DNA of 64,000 nucleotides from Acanthamoeba sp. SK_2022b (Eukaryota > Discosea > Longamoebia > Acanthamoebidae), in contig JANDJZ010000062.1 of assembly GCA_027943245.1 (NCBI GenBank), forward strand, positions 87,496 to 151,495, written 5' to 3'. Below the pieces are notes generated by a model. It made no database searches, was not told where the DNA came from, and saw only the letters and a list, made by a program, of their open reading frames with translations. How positions within the stretch are numbered: the stretch's first letter is position 1; each line of letters begins with the position of its first letter. The translations under genes and the position numbers were made by a program. Below are positions 48,280 to 57,081 of the stretch, piece by piece.

Positions 48280-48989
48280 TTACCTTGCGTCAGCTGGCGA
48301 TTGGCTATGGGGCCACGCCGCTTTTCCCGCCGCTGAGCGGGCAGTTTACCGCCGGATCGCTCACTGCGGTGGTGGGCGTCAACGGGGCAGGTAAGTCGAC
48401 GCTGCTGAAAACCTTCGCCGGATTGTTGCCGCCGTTGGGAGGCAGCCTGAGTTTTAGCGGCGGAAAGCCACCGCGCAGAGCGTATTTACCGCAGCAGGCG
48501 GAGCTGGACCGGCAGTTCCCCATCGCGGTGAGCGATCTGGTGGCGATGGGCTGTTGGCCGCAAAGCGGCATGTTCGGCGGCATGAACAAGCGTGCGGCGA
48601 GCCAGGTCAATGAGGCGCTGGCGAACGTTGGCATGAGTGCGCTGGCGCACAGCCCGGTGGGCGAGCTGTCTGGCGGCCAGCTGCAGCGAGTGCTGTTTGC
48701 ACGCCTGCTGGTCCAACAGGCGCCGCTGATCCTGCTGGATGAGCCTTTTACCGGCATCGACAGCGCCACCACGCAAATTTTGCTGCAGGTGATTGCGCAG
48801 CTGCACCGGCAGGGGAGAACGGTGATCGCCGTGCTGCACGATATGTCGATGGTTGCCGAGCATTTTCCGCAGGCGCTGTTGCTGACGCCGCAGGCTTGCC
48901 ACTGGGGCGCGGCCGAGCGAGTGCTGGAGCAGGTGCCGAGGTATCACGCCACTGAACGGCAGCCGGATCTGCGGGCGGTGTCGCCATGA
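48276..48989 (+). CDS. Metal (zinc-type) ABC transporter ATP-binding protein
   Basis: ATPase of 237 aa for a metal importer of the ZnuC/AztA kind. Walker A GVNGAGKS (34-41), signature LSGGQLQR, Walker B LILLDEPF and the His switch VLHDMSMV are intact. ATG 48276 overlaps the small upstream frame; the permease start overlaps its stop. The upstream Zur-type box suggests zinc as the substrate. Confidence 0.9.
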   Translation: MITLRQLAIGYGATPLFPPLSGQFTAGSLTAVVGVNGAGKSTLLKTFAGLLPPLGGSLSFSGGKPPRRAYLPQQAELDRQFPIAVSDLVAMGCWPQSGMFGGMNKRAASQVNEALANVGMSALAHSPVGELSGGQLQRVLFARLLVQQAPLILLDEPFTGIDSATTQILLQVIAQLHRQGRTVIAVLHDMSMVAEHFPQALLLTPQACHWGAAERVLEQVPRYHATERQPDLRAVSP

Positions 48990-49843
48990 TGCTGTGGCAT
49001 GCGCTTATCGATCCTTTCCTCTCTTTCGGTTTTATGCGCCGCGCGCTCATGGCGTGCCTGGCGTTGTCGCTCAGCGCCGCCCCGCTGGGCGTGTTTCTGC
49101 TGCTGCGCCGCATGAGCCTGGTCGGGGATGCCTTGTCACACGCGGTGTTGCCGGGCGCGGCGATCGGCTATCTGATCTCCGGCATGTCGCTGGTGGCGAT
49201 GGGCGTGGGCGGCTTTATTGCCGGGCTGGCGGTAGCGATGCTGTCCGGCCTGGTGAGCCGCCGCACGCCGCTGAAAGAGGATGCCAGCTTCGCCGGGTTC
49301 TATCTGGGGTCGTTGGCGCTGGGGGTCACGCTGGTCTCGCTGCGCGGTTCCAGCGTGGATCTGCTGCACGTGCTGTTCGGTTCGATTCTGGCGGTGGATG
49401 CACAGGCCATGGTGATGGTCGGTGCGATCGCCTCGGTTTCGCTGCTGGCGCTGGCGGCGCTGTATCGTGCGTTGGTGATCGAATCCTTCGACGTGACTTT
49501 TCTGCGCGTCAACGCGCCGCGCCGCTTGGCGCTGATCCACGGCCTGTTTCTGGCGCTGGTGGTGGTCAATCTGGTGGCGGGATTCCAGATCCTTGGCACC
49601 TTAATGTCGGTGGGGCTGATGATGTTGCCCGCCGCCAGCGCGCGCTTCTGGGCGCGCAATCTGCCGCAGACGCTGGCGACGGCGATGGGCATCGGCGCGC
49701 TTTCCAGCGTGATTGGGCTGGTGTGGTCCTATTACGCTTCGCTGCCTGCCGGCCCGGCGATCGTGCTCAGCGCCAGCGTCATCTTTTTCGTCTCGATCCT
49801 GTTTGGAACGCGCGGAGGCATTTGCGCCTTCGTGCGCCGTTGA
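48986..49843 (+). CDS. Metal (zinc-type) ABC transporter permease
   Basis: A 285-aa permease of the ABC-3 family (ZnuB/AztB) with eight to nine membrane helices. The N-terminal stretch with MSLVGDALSHAVLPGAAIGYL carries the conserved Gly/Asp/His motif of this family, followed by DLLHVLFGSILAVD. ATG 48986 overlaps the ATPase stop by 4 bp and a solute-binding protein follows after 25 bp. Confidence 0.92.
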   Translation: MMLWHALIDPFLSFGFMRRALMACLALSLSAAPLGVFLLLRRMSLVGDALSHAVLPGAAIGYLISGMSLVAMGVGGFIAGLAVAMLSGLVSRRTPLKEDASFAGFYLGSLALGVTLVSLRGSSVDLLHVLFGSILAVDAQAMVMVGAIASVSLLALAALYRALVIESFDVTFLRVNAPRRLALIHGLFLALVVVNLVAGFQILGTLMSVGLMMLPAASARFWARNLPQTLATAMGIGALSSVIGLVWSYYASLPAGPAIVLSASVIFFVSILFGTRGGICAFVRR

Positions 49844-49868
49844 GAAGTGCTATTTGCAAGGAGAAAGT

Positions 49869-50747
49869 ATGAAACGTTTACCTATATCGCTGGCGGTCGC
49901 TGCTCTGCTGGCCAGCCCATGGGCGATGGCGAAGACCGTTGACGCCGTCGCCAGCTTTTCCATTCTGGGCGATATCGTCAAACAGGTGGGCGGCGATCAC
50001 GTCAAGGTCAGCACGCTGGTGGGGCCGGATGGCGATCCGCACAGCTTCGAGCCCTCGCCGCAGGACGGCAAGAAGCTGGCTCAGGCTGATGTGGTGTTCG
50101 TCAGCGGCCTGGGGCTGGAAGGGTGGATCGATCGCCTGGTCAGCGCCTCGGGTTATAAAGGGCAGGTGATCACCGCTTCACAGGGGATCAGCACTCGTCA
50201 GATGGAAGAGGACGGGAAACCGATTACCGATCCTCACGCCTGGAACAGCATGAAAAACGGCGTACAGTACGCTACCAACGTGATGAATGCCCTGATTGCC
50301 GCCGATCCCGAGGATGCCAACTATTTTCGTCAGCGCGGAGCCGACTATATTCAGCAGCTGCAAAAGCTGGATCTGTGGGCCAAAACCCAGTTCGCGGCAG
50401 TACCGCCACAGAAACGTAAGGTGCTGACCAGCCATGATGCTTTTGGCTACTTTGGGCAAGAGTATGGCGTCACTTTCCTTGCCCCGGTCGGATTTTCCAC
50501 CGAGGCAGAAGCCAGCGCCAGCGACGTGGCGGGCCTGATCAAACAGATCAAGCAGGAAAAGGTTAACGCTTACTTTATCGAAAATCAGACCGATCCGCGG
50601 CTGGTGAAACAGATTGCCGCCGCCACCGGCGCCAAGGCGGGCGGCGAGCTGTACCCTGAAGCGCTCTCCCGCGCGGGCGGCCCGGCGGCCACCTATGAGC
50701 AGGCGTTCAAGCACAATGTCGACGCGCTGCTGAGCAGCATGAAGTAA
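49869..50747 (+). CDS. Metal (zinc-type) ABC transporter substrate-binding protein
   Basis: Periplasmic cluster A-I binding protein of 292 aa. The signal is cut near SPWAMA. Likely metal ligands are His58 (GDPHSFEP), His123 (DPHAWNS), His189 (SHDAFGYF) and an acidic residue near Asp242 (ENQTDPRL). It has no His-rich loop, unlike ZnuA, and is closer to the AztC type. ATG 49869 follows AAGGAGA. Last gene of the operon, before a shared terminator. Confidence 0.9.
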   Translation: MKRLPISLAVAALLASPWAMAKTVDAVASFSILGDIVKQVGGDHVKVSTLVGPDGDPHSFEPSPQDGKKLAQADVVFVSGLGLEGWIDRLVSASGYKGQVITASQGISTRQMEEDGKPITDPHAWNSMKNGVQYATNVMNALIAADPEDANYFRQRGADYIQQLQKLDLWAKTQFAAVPPQKRKVLTSHDAFGYFGQEYGVTFLAPVGFSTEAEASASDVAGLIKQIKQEKVNAYFIENQTDPRLVKQIAAATGAKAGGELYPEALSRAGGPAATYEQAFKHNVDALLSSMK

Positions 50748-50799
50748 TCTCCGCCCCCGCCTGCCGGCGGGGGACGGCCTACAGGCACTTTCTCGCCAT

Positions 50800-50834
50800 A
50801 AAAAAAGCCCCGTTGAGCAGCAACGGGGCTTTGC
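50800..50834. terminator. Bidirectional terminator between the two zinc-starvation operons
   Basis: The stem AAAGCCCCGTTG / CAACGGGGCTTT has a short loop, an A-tract on the left and TTT on the right. Read on the minus strand it ends in a run of T, ideal for rpmJ2; read on the plus strand it is weaker. Confidence 0.8.
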
Positions 50835-50853
50835 GACAGATGACACTTTGGAG

Positions 50854-50994
50854 TTAACGCTTTTTCTTACGTCCCTGTACCGCTTTGAATCGCGGATTGC
50901 TTTTACAGATCACATAGATGCGGCCACGACGACGCACGACTTTGCAATCCGGGTGGCGATTTTTCGCCGAACGCAATGAACTCAATACCTGCAT
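50854..50994 (-). CDS. rpmJ2: Zinc-independent 50S ribosomal protein L36 paralog (type B)
   Basis: A 46-aa ribosomal protein, the L36 paralog called YkgO in E. coli ([17 protein letters not shown] end is the same). It has only two cysteines (17 and 30), so it lacks the full zinc ribbon of the normal L36. Under zinc shortage it replaces the zinc-binding form. It lies 12 bp after rpmE2 on the same strand. Confidence 0.95.
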   Translation of the reverse strand: MQVLSSLRSAKNRHPDCKVVRRRGRIYVICKSNPRFKAVQGRKKKR

Positions 50995-51006
50995 GGGGGT
51001 TCCTTG

Positions 51007-51261
51007 TTACTTATTGCCGATAAAGCGGCCAAAGCGCTGCTGGAAGCGCGCCGTGCTGCCTTCTTTGGAATAGTCTTTCTGCTTGCCGGTGTAATACGGG
51101 TGCGAAGCGGAAGAGACGTCGAGGGTGACATACGGCCAGCTTTCGCCGTCCAGTTCGATGGTGCGATCGGTTTTGATGGTCGATCCCACTTTGAAGTAGG
51201 CATTGGCGCTGACGTCGTGGAAGACCACGGTGCGGTAATCGGGGTGGATGCCGGGTTTCAT
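51007..51261 (-). CDS. rpmE2: Zinc-independent 50S ribosomal protein L31 paralog (type B)
   Basis: An 84-aa L31 paralog (YkgM type). There is no cysteine, so it cannot bind zinc as normal L31 does. Typical segments are [16 protein letters not shown] and [12 protein letters not shown] 51261 is chosen; a 26-residue upstream extension would read through the Zur box. Expression from the Zur-controlled promoter upstream allows the cell to release zinc from ribosomes. Confidence 0.96.
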   Translation of the reverse strand: MKPGIHPDYRTVVFHDVSANAYFKVGSTIKTDRTIELDGESWPYVTLDVSSASHPYYTGKQKDYSKEGSTARFQQRFGRFIGNK

Positions 51262-51279
51262 AATGGCTCTCTCGTGTAA

Positions 51280-51294
51280 TGTTATACTATAACA
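51280..51294 (-). promoter_or_regulatory. Zur box before rpmE2-rpmJ2
   Basis: TGTTATACTATAACA is a perfect palindrome around one central base, 18 bp upstream of rpmE2. It matches the box before the zinc transporter operon. Confidence 0.8.
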
Positions 51295-51383
51295 GTAATT
51301 ATGCGCCGACCTGGCATTGCGATCAAGCGCAAATTGCACACAAGAGTGAATTAATGAGAACGGTTTGCATTAAGCAACTGAAG

Positions 51384-51414
51384 TAAAAGAAAAAGGCCGC
51401 ATGCGCGGCCTTTT
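51384..51414 (-). terminator. Intrinsic terminator after acrB
   Basis: The stem AAGGCCGC / GCGGCCTT ends, on the minus strand, in TTTCTTTT. It lies 34 bp past the acrB stop codon. Confidence 0.85.
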
Positions 51415-51447
51415 CGATTATCGGGTGGAGCTCACATCACTGAGCGA

Positions 51448-54400
51448 TCAGTGGTGCTCTACCGGATGGCTGTGTTCCAGGTCCTCGTTCTTCTTGCTGA
51501 AGCGGCGGCGAACCACCACGAAGAACACCGGTACGAAGAAGATCGCCAAGACGGTGGCGGTGATCATCCCGCCCATTACGCCGGTACCTACCGCGTTCTG
51601 TGCGCCGGAGCCTGCACCGCTGCTGATAACCAGCGGCAGAACCCCGAGGATGAAGGCCAGAGACGTCATCAGGATTGGACGCAGACGCATACGCACCGCT
51701 TCCAACGTCGCTTCGATCAGGCCTTTGCCTTCTTTCTCCATCAGGTCTTTGGCGAATTCCACGATCAGGATGGCGTTCTTCGCCGACAGGCCTATGGTGG
51801 TCAGCAGCCCCACCTGGAAGTACACGTCGTTGTTCATGCCGCGCATCGTCGCGGCCAGCAACGCACCGATAACCCCCAGCGGCAATACCAGCATGACCGA
51901 GAACGGCACGGACCAGCTTTCATACAGCGCCGCCAGACACAGGAACACCACCAGAATCGAGATGGCGTACAGCGCCGGCGCCTGGTTGCCCGACAGACGT
52001 TCCTGATAGGACATGCCGGTCCAGTCGTAACCGATGCCGCTTGGCAGTTTGGACGCCAGCTGTTCCATCAGGTTCATCGCTTCACCGGTACTCTTGCCCG
52101 GTGCGGCCTGGCCCAGAATTTCCATCGACGGCAAGCCGTTATAGCGTTCCAGACGCGGTGAGCCGTATTCCCATTTCGCCGAAGAGAAGGCGGAGAATGG
52201 CACCATCTGGCCGCTCGTACCGCGCACGTACCATTTGTTGATGTCTTCCGGCAGCATACGGAACGGCGCCTCGGCCTGTACGTACACTTTCTTCACACGA
52301 CCGCGGTCGATGAAGTCGTTGACGTACGAACCACCCAGGGCGGTGCTCAGCGTGCTGTTGATGGTGGTGATGCTGACGCCCAGCGCCTTGGCTTTCTCCT
52401 GATCGACGATCAGTTTGAACTGCGGCGTATCTTCCAGGCCGTTCGGGCGCACGCCAACCAGCACGTCCGGATGTTGAGCAACCATGCCCAACAGCTGGTT
52501 ACGTGCTTCGGTCAGTTTCTCGTGCCCCAGGCCGCCCTGGTCAATCAGCTCGAAGTCGAAGCCGGTTGCGGTACCGAGTTCGATAATCGCCGGCAGGTTG
52601 AACGGGAACACCAGGCCTTCTTTAATCTGCGAGAACGCGCCCATGGCACGGCCCGCGATCGCTTCGACCTTGTTCCCGGCCCCTGGACGCTCGCCCCAGT
52701 CTTTCAGGCTGACGAATGCCAGGCCGTTGTTCTGGCCGTTACCGTTGAAGCCGAAGCCCGCGACGGTAAACACCGAAACCACGTTGTCCTTTTCCTTGTT
52801 CAGGAAGTAGTCGGAGACTTCTTCCAGCACTTTGTTGGTGCGGGACTCGGTGGCGCCGGCAGGCAGCTGCACCATGGTCAACAGGATGCCCTGATCTTCG
52901 TCCGGCAGGAACGAGGAAGGCAGGCGCAGGAACAGCAGGCCCATGCCAACCACGATCAGCAGGTAGATGATCAGATAGCGGCCGGTGCTGCGCAGGATGT
53001 TGCCCACGCTGTCGGTATAGTGATGCGTGCTCTTCTCGAACATGCGGTTAAACCAGCCGAAGAAGCCTGTTTTAACTCCGTGATCGCCTTTCGGGATCGG
53101 TTTGAGCATGGTGGCGCACAGCGCCGGCGTCAGGATCAAGGCCACCAGCACCGACAGCGCCATCGCGGACACGATGGTGATCGAGAACTGGCGATAGATG
53201 GCACCGGTTGAACCGCCGAAGAACGCCATCGGCACAAATACCGCCGACAGCACCATGGCGATACCCACCAGCGCGCCCTGGATCTGGCCCATCGATTTAC
53301 GGGTCGCTTCTTTCGGCGGCAGCCCCTCTTCGGACATGACGCGCTCGACGTTTTCCACCACCACGATGGCGTCATCCACCAGCAGGCCGATCGCCAACAC
53401 CATGCCGAACATCGTCAGGGTGTTTATCGAGAAGCCGAACGCCGCAAGGATCGCAAAGGTCCCCAGCAGTACCACCGGCACCGCGATGGTTGGGATCAGC
53501 GTCGCGCGGAAGTTCTGCAGGAACAGATACATCACCAGGAATACCAGGATGATGGCTTCGATCAGCGTTTTCACCACTTCGTTGATGGAGATTTTAACGA
53601 ACGGGGTGGTGTCGTACGGATAAACCACTTTCATCCCTTGCGGGAAGAATGGCGCCATCTTGGCCAACTCGTCTTTCACACCTTTGGCGGTGTTCAGGGC
53701 GTTGGCACCGGTAGCCAGTTTGATACCCAGACCGGCGGCAGGCTTGCCGTTATAGCGAGCGGTAACCGCGTAGCTTTCCGCGCCGCGCTCGATGTGAGCG
53801 ACGTCGCGCAGGCGCACCTGGGAACCGTCGGTATTCACCTTCAGCAGGATTTTGCCGAACTCTTCCGGCGAAGTCAGACGGGTCTGCGCGATGATCGAGG
53901 CGTTCAACTGCTGCCCCGGCACCGGCGGCAGGCCGCCCAGCTGGCCAGCGGCGATCTGGTTGTTCTGCTCGGTGATGGCGGAGGTTACGTCCGTGGTCGT
54001 CAGTTGGTAGTTGTTCAGCTTGTTCGGATCCAGCCAGATACGCATCGCGTACTGGGCACCGAACAGCTGCACTTCACCCACGCCGGACGAACGGCTGATC
54101 GGGTCCTTGATGTTGGACGCCACGTAGTCCGCAATATCGTCCTGAGTCATGTTCGGATCGTCGGAAACGAAGCCGGCCACCATCAGGAAGCTGCTGCTGG
54201 ATTTTTCTACTTTCAGGCCCTGTTGCTGAACTTCCTGCGGCAGCAACGGGGTGGCCAACGACAGTTTGTTCTGGACCTGAACCTGCGCGATGTCAGGATC
54301 GGTGCCGGAATCAAACGTCAGGGTAATGGTGACGCTACCAGAGGAATCACTGGTGGAGGACATGTACATCAGGTTATCGATACCGTTCATGTTCTGTTCG

Positions 54401-54594
54401 ATAATCTGCGTGACGGTATCCTGCACCGTTTTGGCATCTGCGCCCGGGTAGTTGGCGGAAATGCTCACCGCCGGCGGTGCAATAGTGGGATACTGCGCGA
54501 TAGGCAGTTTCATTATTGCAAGCACCCCCGCCAACATGACGATGATGGCGATTACCCAGGCGAAAATTGGGCGATCTATAAAGAACTTAGCCAT
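51448..54594 (-). CDS. acrB: RND multidrug efflux pump inner-membrane subunit AcrB
   Basis: Proton-driven RND transporter of 1048 aa; with AcrA and TolC it exports antibiotics, dyes, bile salts and detergents. The proton relay residues Asp407 and Asp408 ([13 protein letters not shown]) and Lys939 ([11 protein letters not shown]) are in place. Twelve membrane helices and two large periplasmic loops are expected. In S. marcescens this pump has been studied as SdeXY. It lies 17 bp after acrA. Confidence 0.97.
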   Translation of the reverse strand: MAKFFIDRPIFAWVIAIIVMLAGVLAIMKLPIAQYPTIAPPAVSISANYPGADAKTVQDTVTQIIEQNMNGIDNLMYMSSTSDSSGSVTITLTFDSGTDPDIAQVQVQNKLSLATPLLPQEVQQQGLKVEKSSSSFLMVAGFVSDDPNMTQDDIADYVASNIKDPISRSSGVGEVQLFGAQYAMRIWLDPNKLNNYQLTTTDVTSAITEQNNQIAAGQLGGLPPVPGQQLNASIIAQTRLTSPEEFGKILLKVNTDGSQVRLRDVAHIERGAESYAVTARYNGKPAAGLGIKLATGANALNTAKGVKDELAKMAPFFPQGMKVVYPYDTTPFVKISINEVVKTLIEAIILVFLVMYLFLQNFRATLIPTIAVPVVLLGTFAILAAFGFSINTLTMFGMVLAIGLLVDDAIVVVENVERVMSEEGLPPKEATRKSMGQIQGALVGIAMVLSAVFVPMAFFGGSTGAIYRQFSITIVSAMALSVLVALILTPALCATMLKPIPKGDHGVKTGFFGWFNRMFEKSTHHYTDSVGNILRSTGRYLIIYLLIVVGMGLLFLRLPSSFLPDEDQGILLTMVQLPAGATESRTNKVLEEVSDYFLNKEKDNVVSVFTVAGFGFNGNGQNNGLAFVSLKDWGERPGAGNKVEAIAGRAMGAFSQIKEGLVFPFNLPAIIELGTATGFDFELIDQGGLGHEKLTEARNQLLGMVAQHPDVLVGVRPNGLEDTPQFKLIVDQEKAKALGVSITTINSTLSTALGGSYVNDFIDRGRVKKVYVQAEAPFRMLPEDINKWYVRGTSGQMVPFSAFSSAKWEYGSPRLERYNGLPSMEILGQAAPGKSTGEAMNLMEQLASKLPSGIGYDWTGMSYQERLSGNQAPALYAISILVVFLCLAALYESWSVPFSVMLVLPLGVIGALLAATMRGMNNDVYFQVGLLTTIGLSAKNAILIVEFAKDLMEKEGKGLIEATLEAVRMRLRPILMTSLAFILGVLPLVISSGAGSGAQNAVGTGVMGGMITATVLAIFFVPVFFVVVRRRFSKKNEDLEHSHPVEHH

Positions 54595-54611
54595 GTATTA
54601 CAGGCTCCTTT

Positions 54612-55799
54612 TTATGACTTCTGCGCTTCAGACTGCGGCTGTTTTTGCGCCTGAGTGTCAACTTCCTGCACTTTTACCTGCGCGCCCGGATGCACTTTCA
54701 TCAGGCCGGAGACGATCACGCGATCGCCGGCTTTCAGGCCATCGGTAACCAGCCATTTGTCGCCAATCGCCTGGTCTGCCTTCAGCGTACGCAGCTCAAC
54801 TTTGTCGTCTGCCCCGACCACCAACGCCGTTGCGTCGCCGCGCGGGTTGCGGGTAACGCCTTGCTGAGGCACCAGCAGCGCATCGCTGCGCACGCCTTCG
54901 TCCAGACGGGCGCGCACGAACATGCCCGGCAACAGCGTATCGTTCGGGTTAGGGAACAGGGCGCGAATGGTGATGGAGCCGGTGGTCTCATCGACGGTGA
55001 CGTCAGAGAATTCCAGCGTGCCTTCCTGCGCGTATTCAGCGCCGTTTTCCAGCATCAGTTTCACCTTGGCCTTGCCGTTTTCCTGCTTCAGCGCGCCGCT
55101 GGCCAGTTCTTGCTTCAGGCGCAGGAAGTCGGTGCTCGACTGGGTGACGTCGACATACATCGGATCCAACTGTTGCACGGTAGACAGGGCGGTCGCCTGG
55201 CCGTTGCTGACCAGCGCGCCTTCGGTCACGGCGGATTTGCCGATGCGGCCGGAGATCGGGGAGGTCACCTTGGTGTACGCCAGGTTGATGCGCGCGGTTT
55301 CCACGGCGGCCTTGGCGGCCACCACGGCGGCATCCGCCTGCTGCAGCGTGGAGACGGCGTTGTCGTAGTCCTGCTTACTGATGTAGCTGGTACCCAGCAA
55401 TGGCTTGTAGCGGTTTACCGTCACGCGCGCGATGGAAGCGCTGGCCTGTGCTTTGGCCAAATCGCCTTTTGCGCTGTCGTAGCTGGCCTGATAGGTGGCG
55501 GGATCGATTTGGTACAGGGACGTCCCGGCCTTGATATCGCTGCCTTCAACGAAATTGCGCTTCAGGATGATGCCGCTGACCTGAGGGCGAACTTCGGCGA
55601 TACGATACGCAGCGGTACGGCCAGGAAGATCGGTAGTGATGTTGAGAGGCTCGGCCTTCAAGGTCACCACGCCCACTTCAGGAGCCTGCTGGTGGGCGCC
55701 TTGCTGTTGGGTTTCTTTATCGTTACATCCTGTTAGCACTAAGCTGCCTGAAAGCATCAGAACGGCCGCCAGAGGCGTTAACCCTCTGTTTTTGTTCAT
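54612..55799 (-). CDS. acrA: RND efflux periplasmic adaptor AcrA
   Basis: Membrane fusion lipoprotein of 395 aa with a signal ending VLTGC (Cys25). Lipoyl half-motifs, an alpha hairpin (about 95-170, rich in Ala/Gln) and beta-barrel domains follow. It bridges AcrB and TolC. Divergent from acrR with the operator palindrome in the 142-bp gap. Confidence 0.97.
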   Translation of the reverse strand: MNKNRGLTPLAAVLMLSGSLVLTGCNDKETQQQGAHQQAPEVGVVTLKAEPLNITTDLPGRTAAYRIAEVRPQVSGIILKRNFVEGSDIKAGTSLYQIDPATYQASYDSAKGDLAKAQASASIARVTVNRYKPLLGTSYISKQDYDNAVSTLQQADAAVVAAKAAVETARINLAYTKVTSPISGRIGKSAVTEGALVSNGQATALSTVQQLDPMYVDVTQSSTDFLRLKQELASGALKQENGKAKVKLMLENGAEYAQEGTLEFSDVTVDETTGSITIRALFPNPNDTLLPGMFVRARLDEGVRSDALLVPQQGVTRNPRGDATALVVGADDKVELRTLKADQAIGDKWLVTDGLKAGDRVIVSGLMKVHPGAQVKVQEVDTQAQKQPQSEAQKS

Positions 55800-55889
55800 A
55801 GAAAAACCTCAAGTGTCCGATTTCAAAATGATCAATGGATCACAAGCTTTAAAACCCATTGCTGCGTTAATTATATGTGCGTGCTATGG

Positions 55890-55913
55890 TACATACATTC
55901 GCGAATGTATGTA
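55890..55913. promoter_or_regulatory. AcrR operator
   Basis: A perfect 24-bp palindrome made of TACATACATTCG and its complement lies between acrA and acrR. It resembles the E. coli AcrR operator, which has the same outer bases. It probably covers both divergent promoters. Confidence 0.9.
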
Positions 55914-55941
55914 AATCACACTCCCCCTAAATAACAATGCC

Positions 55942-56616
55942 ATGGCACGAAAAACCAAACAGCAGGCGCAAGAAACCCGACAGCAAATCCTTGATGCTGC
56001 GGTGAGAGAGTTCTCTGAACGTGGCGTTGCTGCAACGTCACTGACAGATATTGCCACCGCTGCCGGGGTTACGCGTGGAGCCATCTACTGGCACTTCAAG
56101 AATAAGGTAGACCTGTTTAATGAAGTTTGGGAATCTACCGAGCCGAAAATTGACCAGCTCGAAACAGAGTATCAGGCAAAGTTTCCCGATAATCCACTGC
56201 GGGTTATCCGAGAAATTCTGATTTACATTCTGACGTCTACGGTTGAAGACGGCCGTAGACGGGCGTTGATGGAAATTATATTCCACAAATGCGAGTTTGT
56301 CGGTGAAATGATGCCGCTGCTGGATTCGCGCAAGGTGCTGTACCTCGCCGGCTACGAACGCATTGAAGCGGTGCTGTATAACTGCATTCACCACGAGCAA
56401 TTGCCCGCCGATTTACATACCCGCCGTGCGGCGATCATCCTGCGCGGTTATATCACCGGCCTGATGGAAAACTGGCTGTTTATGCCGGAAAGTTTCGATC
56501 TGCGGGCCGAAGCCGAAGCGCTGGTGGATGCGTTTCTGGAGATGCTGCAGTTTTGCCCCACCTTGCGCCTCAAACCCGATGCGGCGACGCCTGACGCCGA
56601 CCGCCTTCCTTTATAA
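55942..56616 (+). CDS. acrR: TetR-family repressor AcrR
   Basis: Repressor of acrAB, 224 aa. The N-terminal TetR helix-turn-helix (about 10-56; [41 protein letters not shown]) is followed by the all-helical ligand domain. The downstream DsrE-family gene begins 11 bp after the stop and is likely co-transcribed. Confidence 0.96.
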   Translation: MARKTKQQAQETRQQILDAAVREFSERGVAATSLTDIATAAGVTRGAIYWHFKNKVDLFNEVWESTEPKIDQLETEYQAKFPDNPLRVIREILIYILTSTVEDGRRRALMEIIFHKCEFVGEMMPLLDSRKVLYLAGYERIEAVLYNCIHHEQLPADLHTRRAAIILRGYITGLMENWLFMPESFDLRAEAEALVDAFLEMLQFCPTLRLKPDAATPDADRLPL

Positions 56617-56627
56617 GGAGAGATTTC

Positions 56628-56981
56628 ATGTCATCCATCGTTCTCATCGCCAATGGCGCCGCCTATGGCCATGAATCCTTGTTCAATGCGCTGCGGTTGG
56701 CCATTGCCATGAAAGAGCAGCAGAGTAGCCTCGACCTGCGGCTGTTTCTGATGTCCGACGCGGTGGTGGCCGGGCTGGCCGGGCAGCAGCCGCACGAAGG
56801 GTATCACCTGCAGCAGATGCTGGAGATCCTCACCGCGCAGCAGGTGCCGGTCAAGCTGTGCAAGACCTGCGCCGACGCGCGCGGCGTCAGCCGCTTGCCG
56901 CTGGCGGACGGCGTAGCGATCGGCACGCTGGTCGAGCTGGCGCAGTGGACGCTGGCGGCGGAGAAAGTGCTGACTTTCTGA
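56628..56981 (+). CDS. DsrE/YchN-family protein
   Basis: A 117-aa protein of the DsrE/F-like fold. Cys78 and Cys81 in VKLCKTCADARG form the motif CxxCxxxRG common in this family, where one Cys may carry sulfur as a persulfide. AAGGAG precedes ATG 56628. Its place right after acrR, before mscK, differs from E. coli K-12. Target pathway unknown. Confidence 0.85.
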   Translation: MSSIVLIANGAAYGHESLFNALRLAIAMKEQQSSLDLRLFLMSDAVVAGLAGQQPHEGYHLQQMLEILTAQQVPVKLCKTCADARGVSRLPLADGVAIGTLVELAQWTLAAEKVLTF

Positions 56982-57081
56982 TTTCGCGACAACGGGACAT
57001 CACCGGCAACGCTTTTGTTGTTCGTTGCCCGCCGGCGATCGTGATAATCTTCAGGCTTCTTTACCGATCCGAAGCCAAATC

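Noticed and set aside
51262..51339. 26-codon extension of rpmE2
   Set aside because: It would read through the Zur box, and the known L31 type B proteins begin at MKPGIHPDY.
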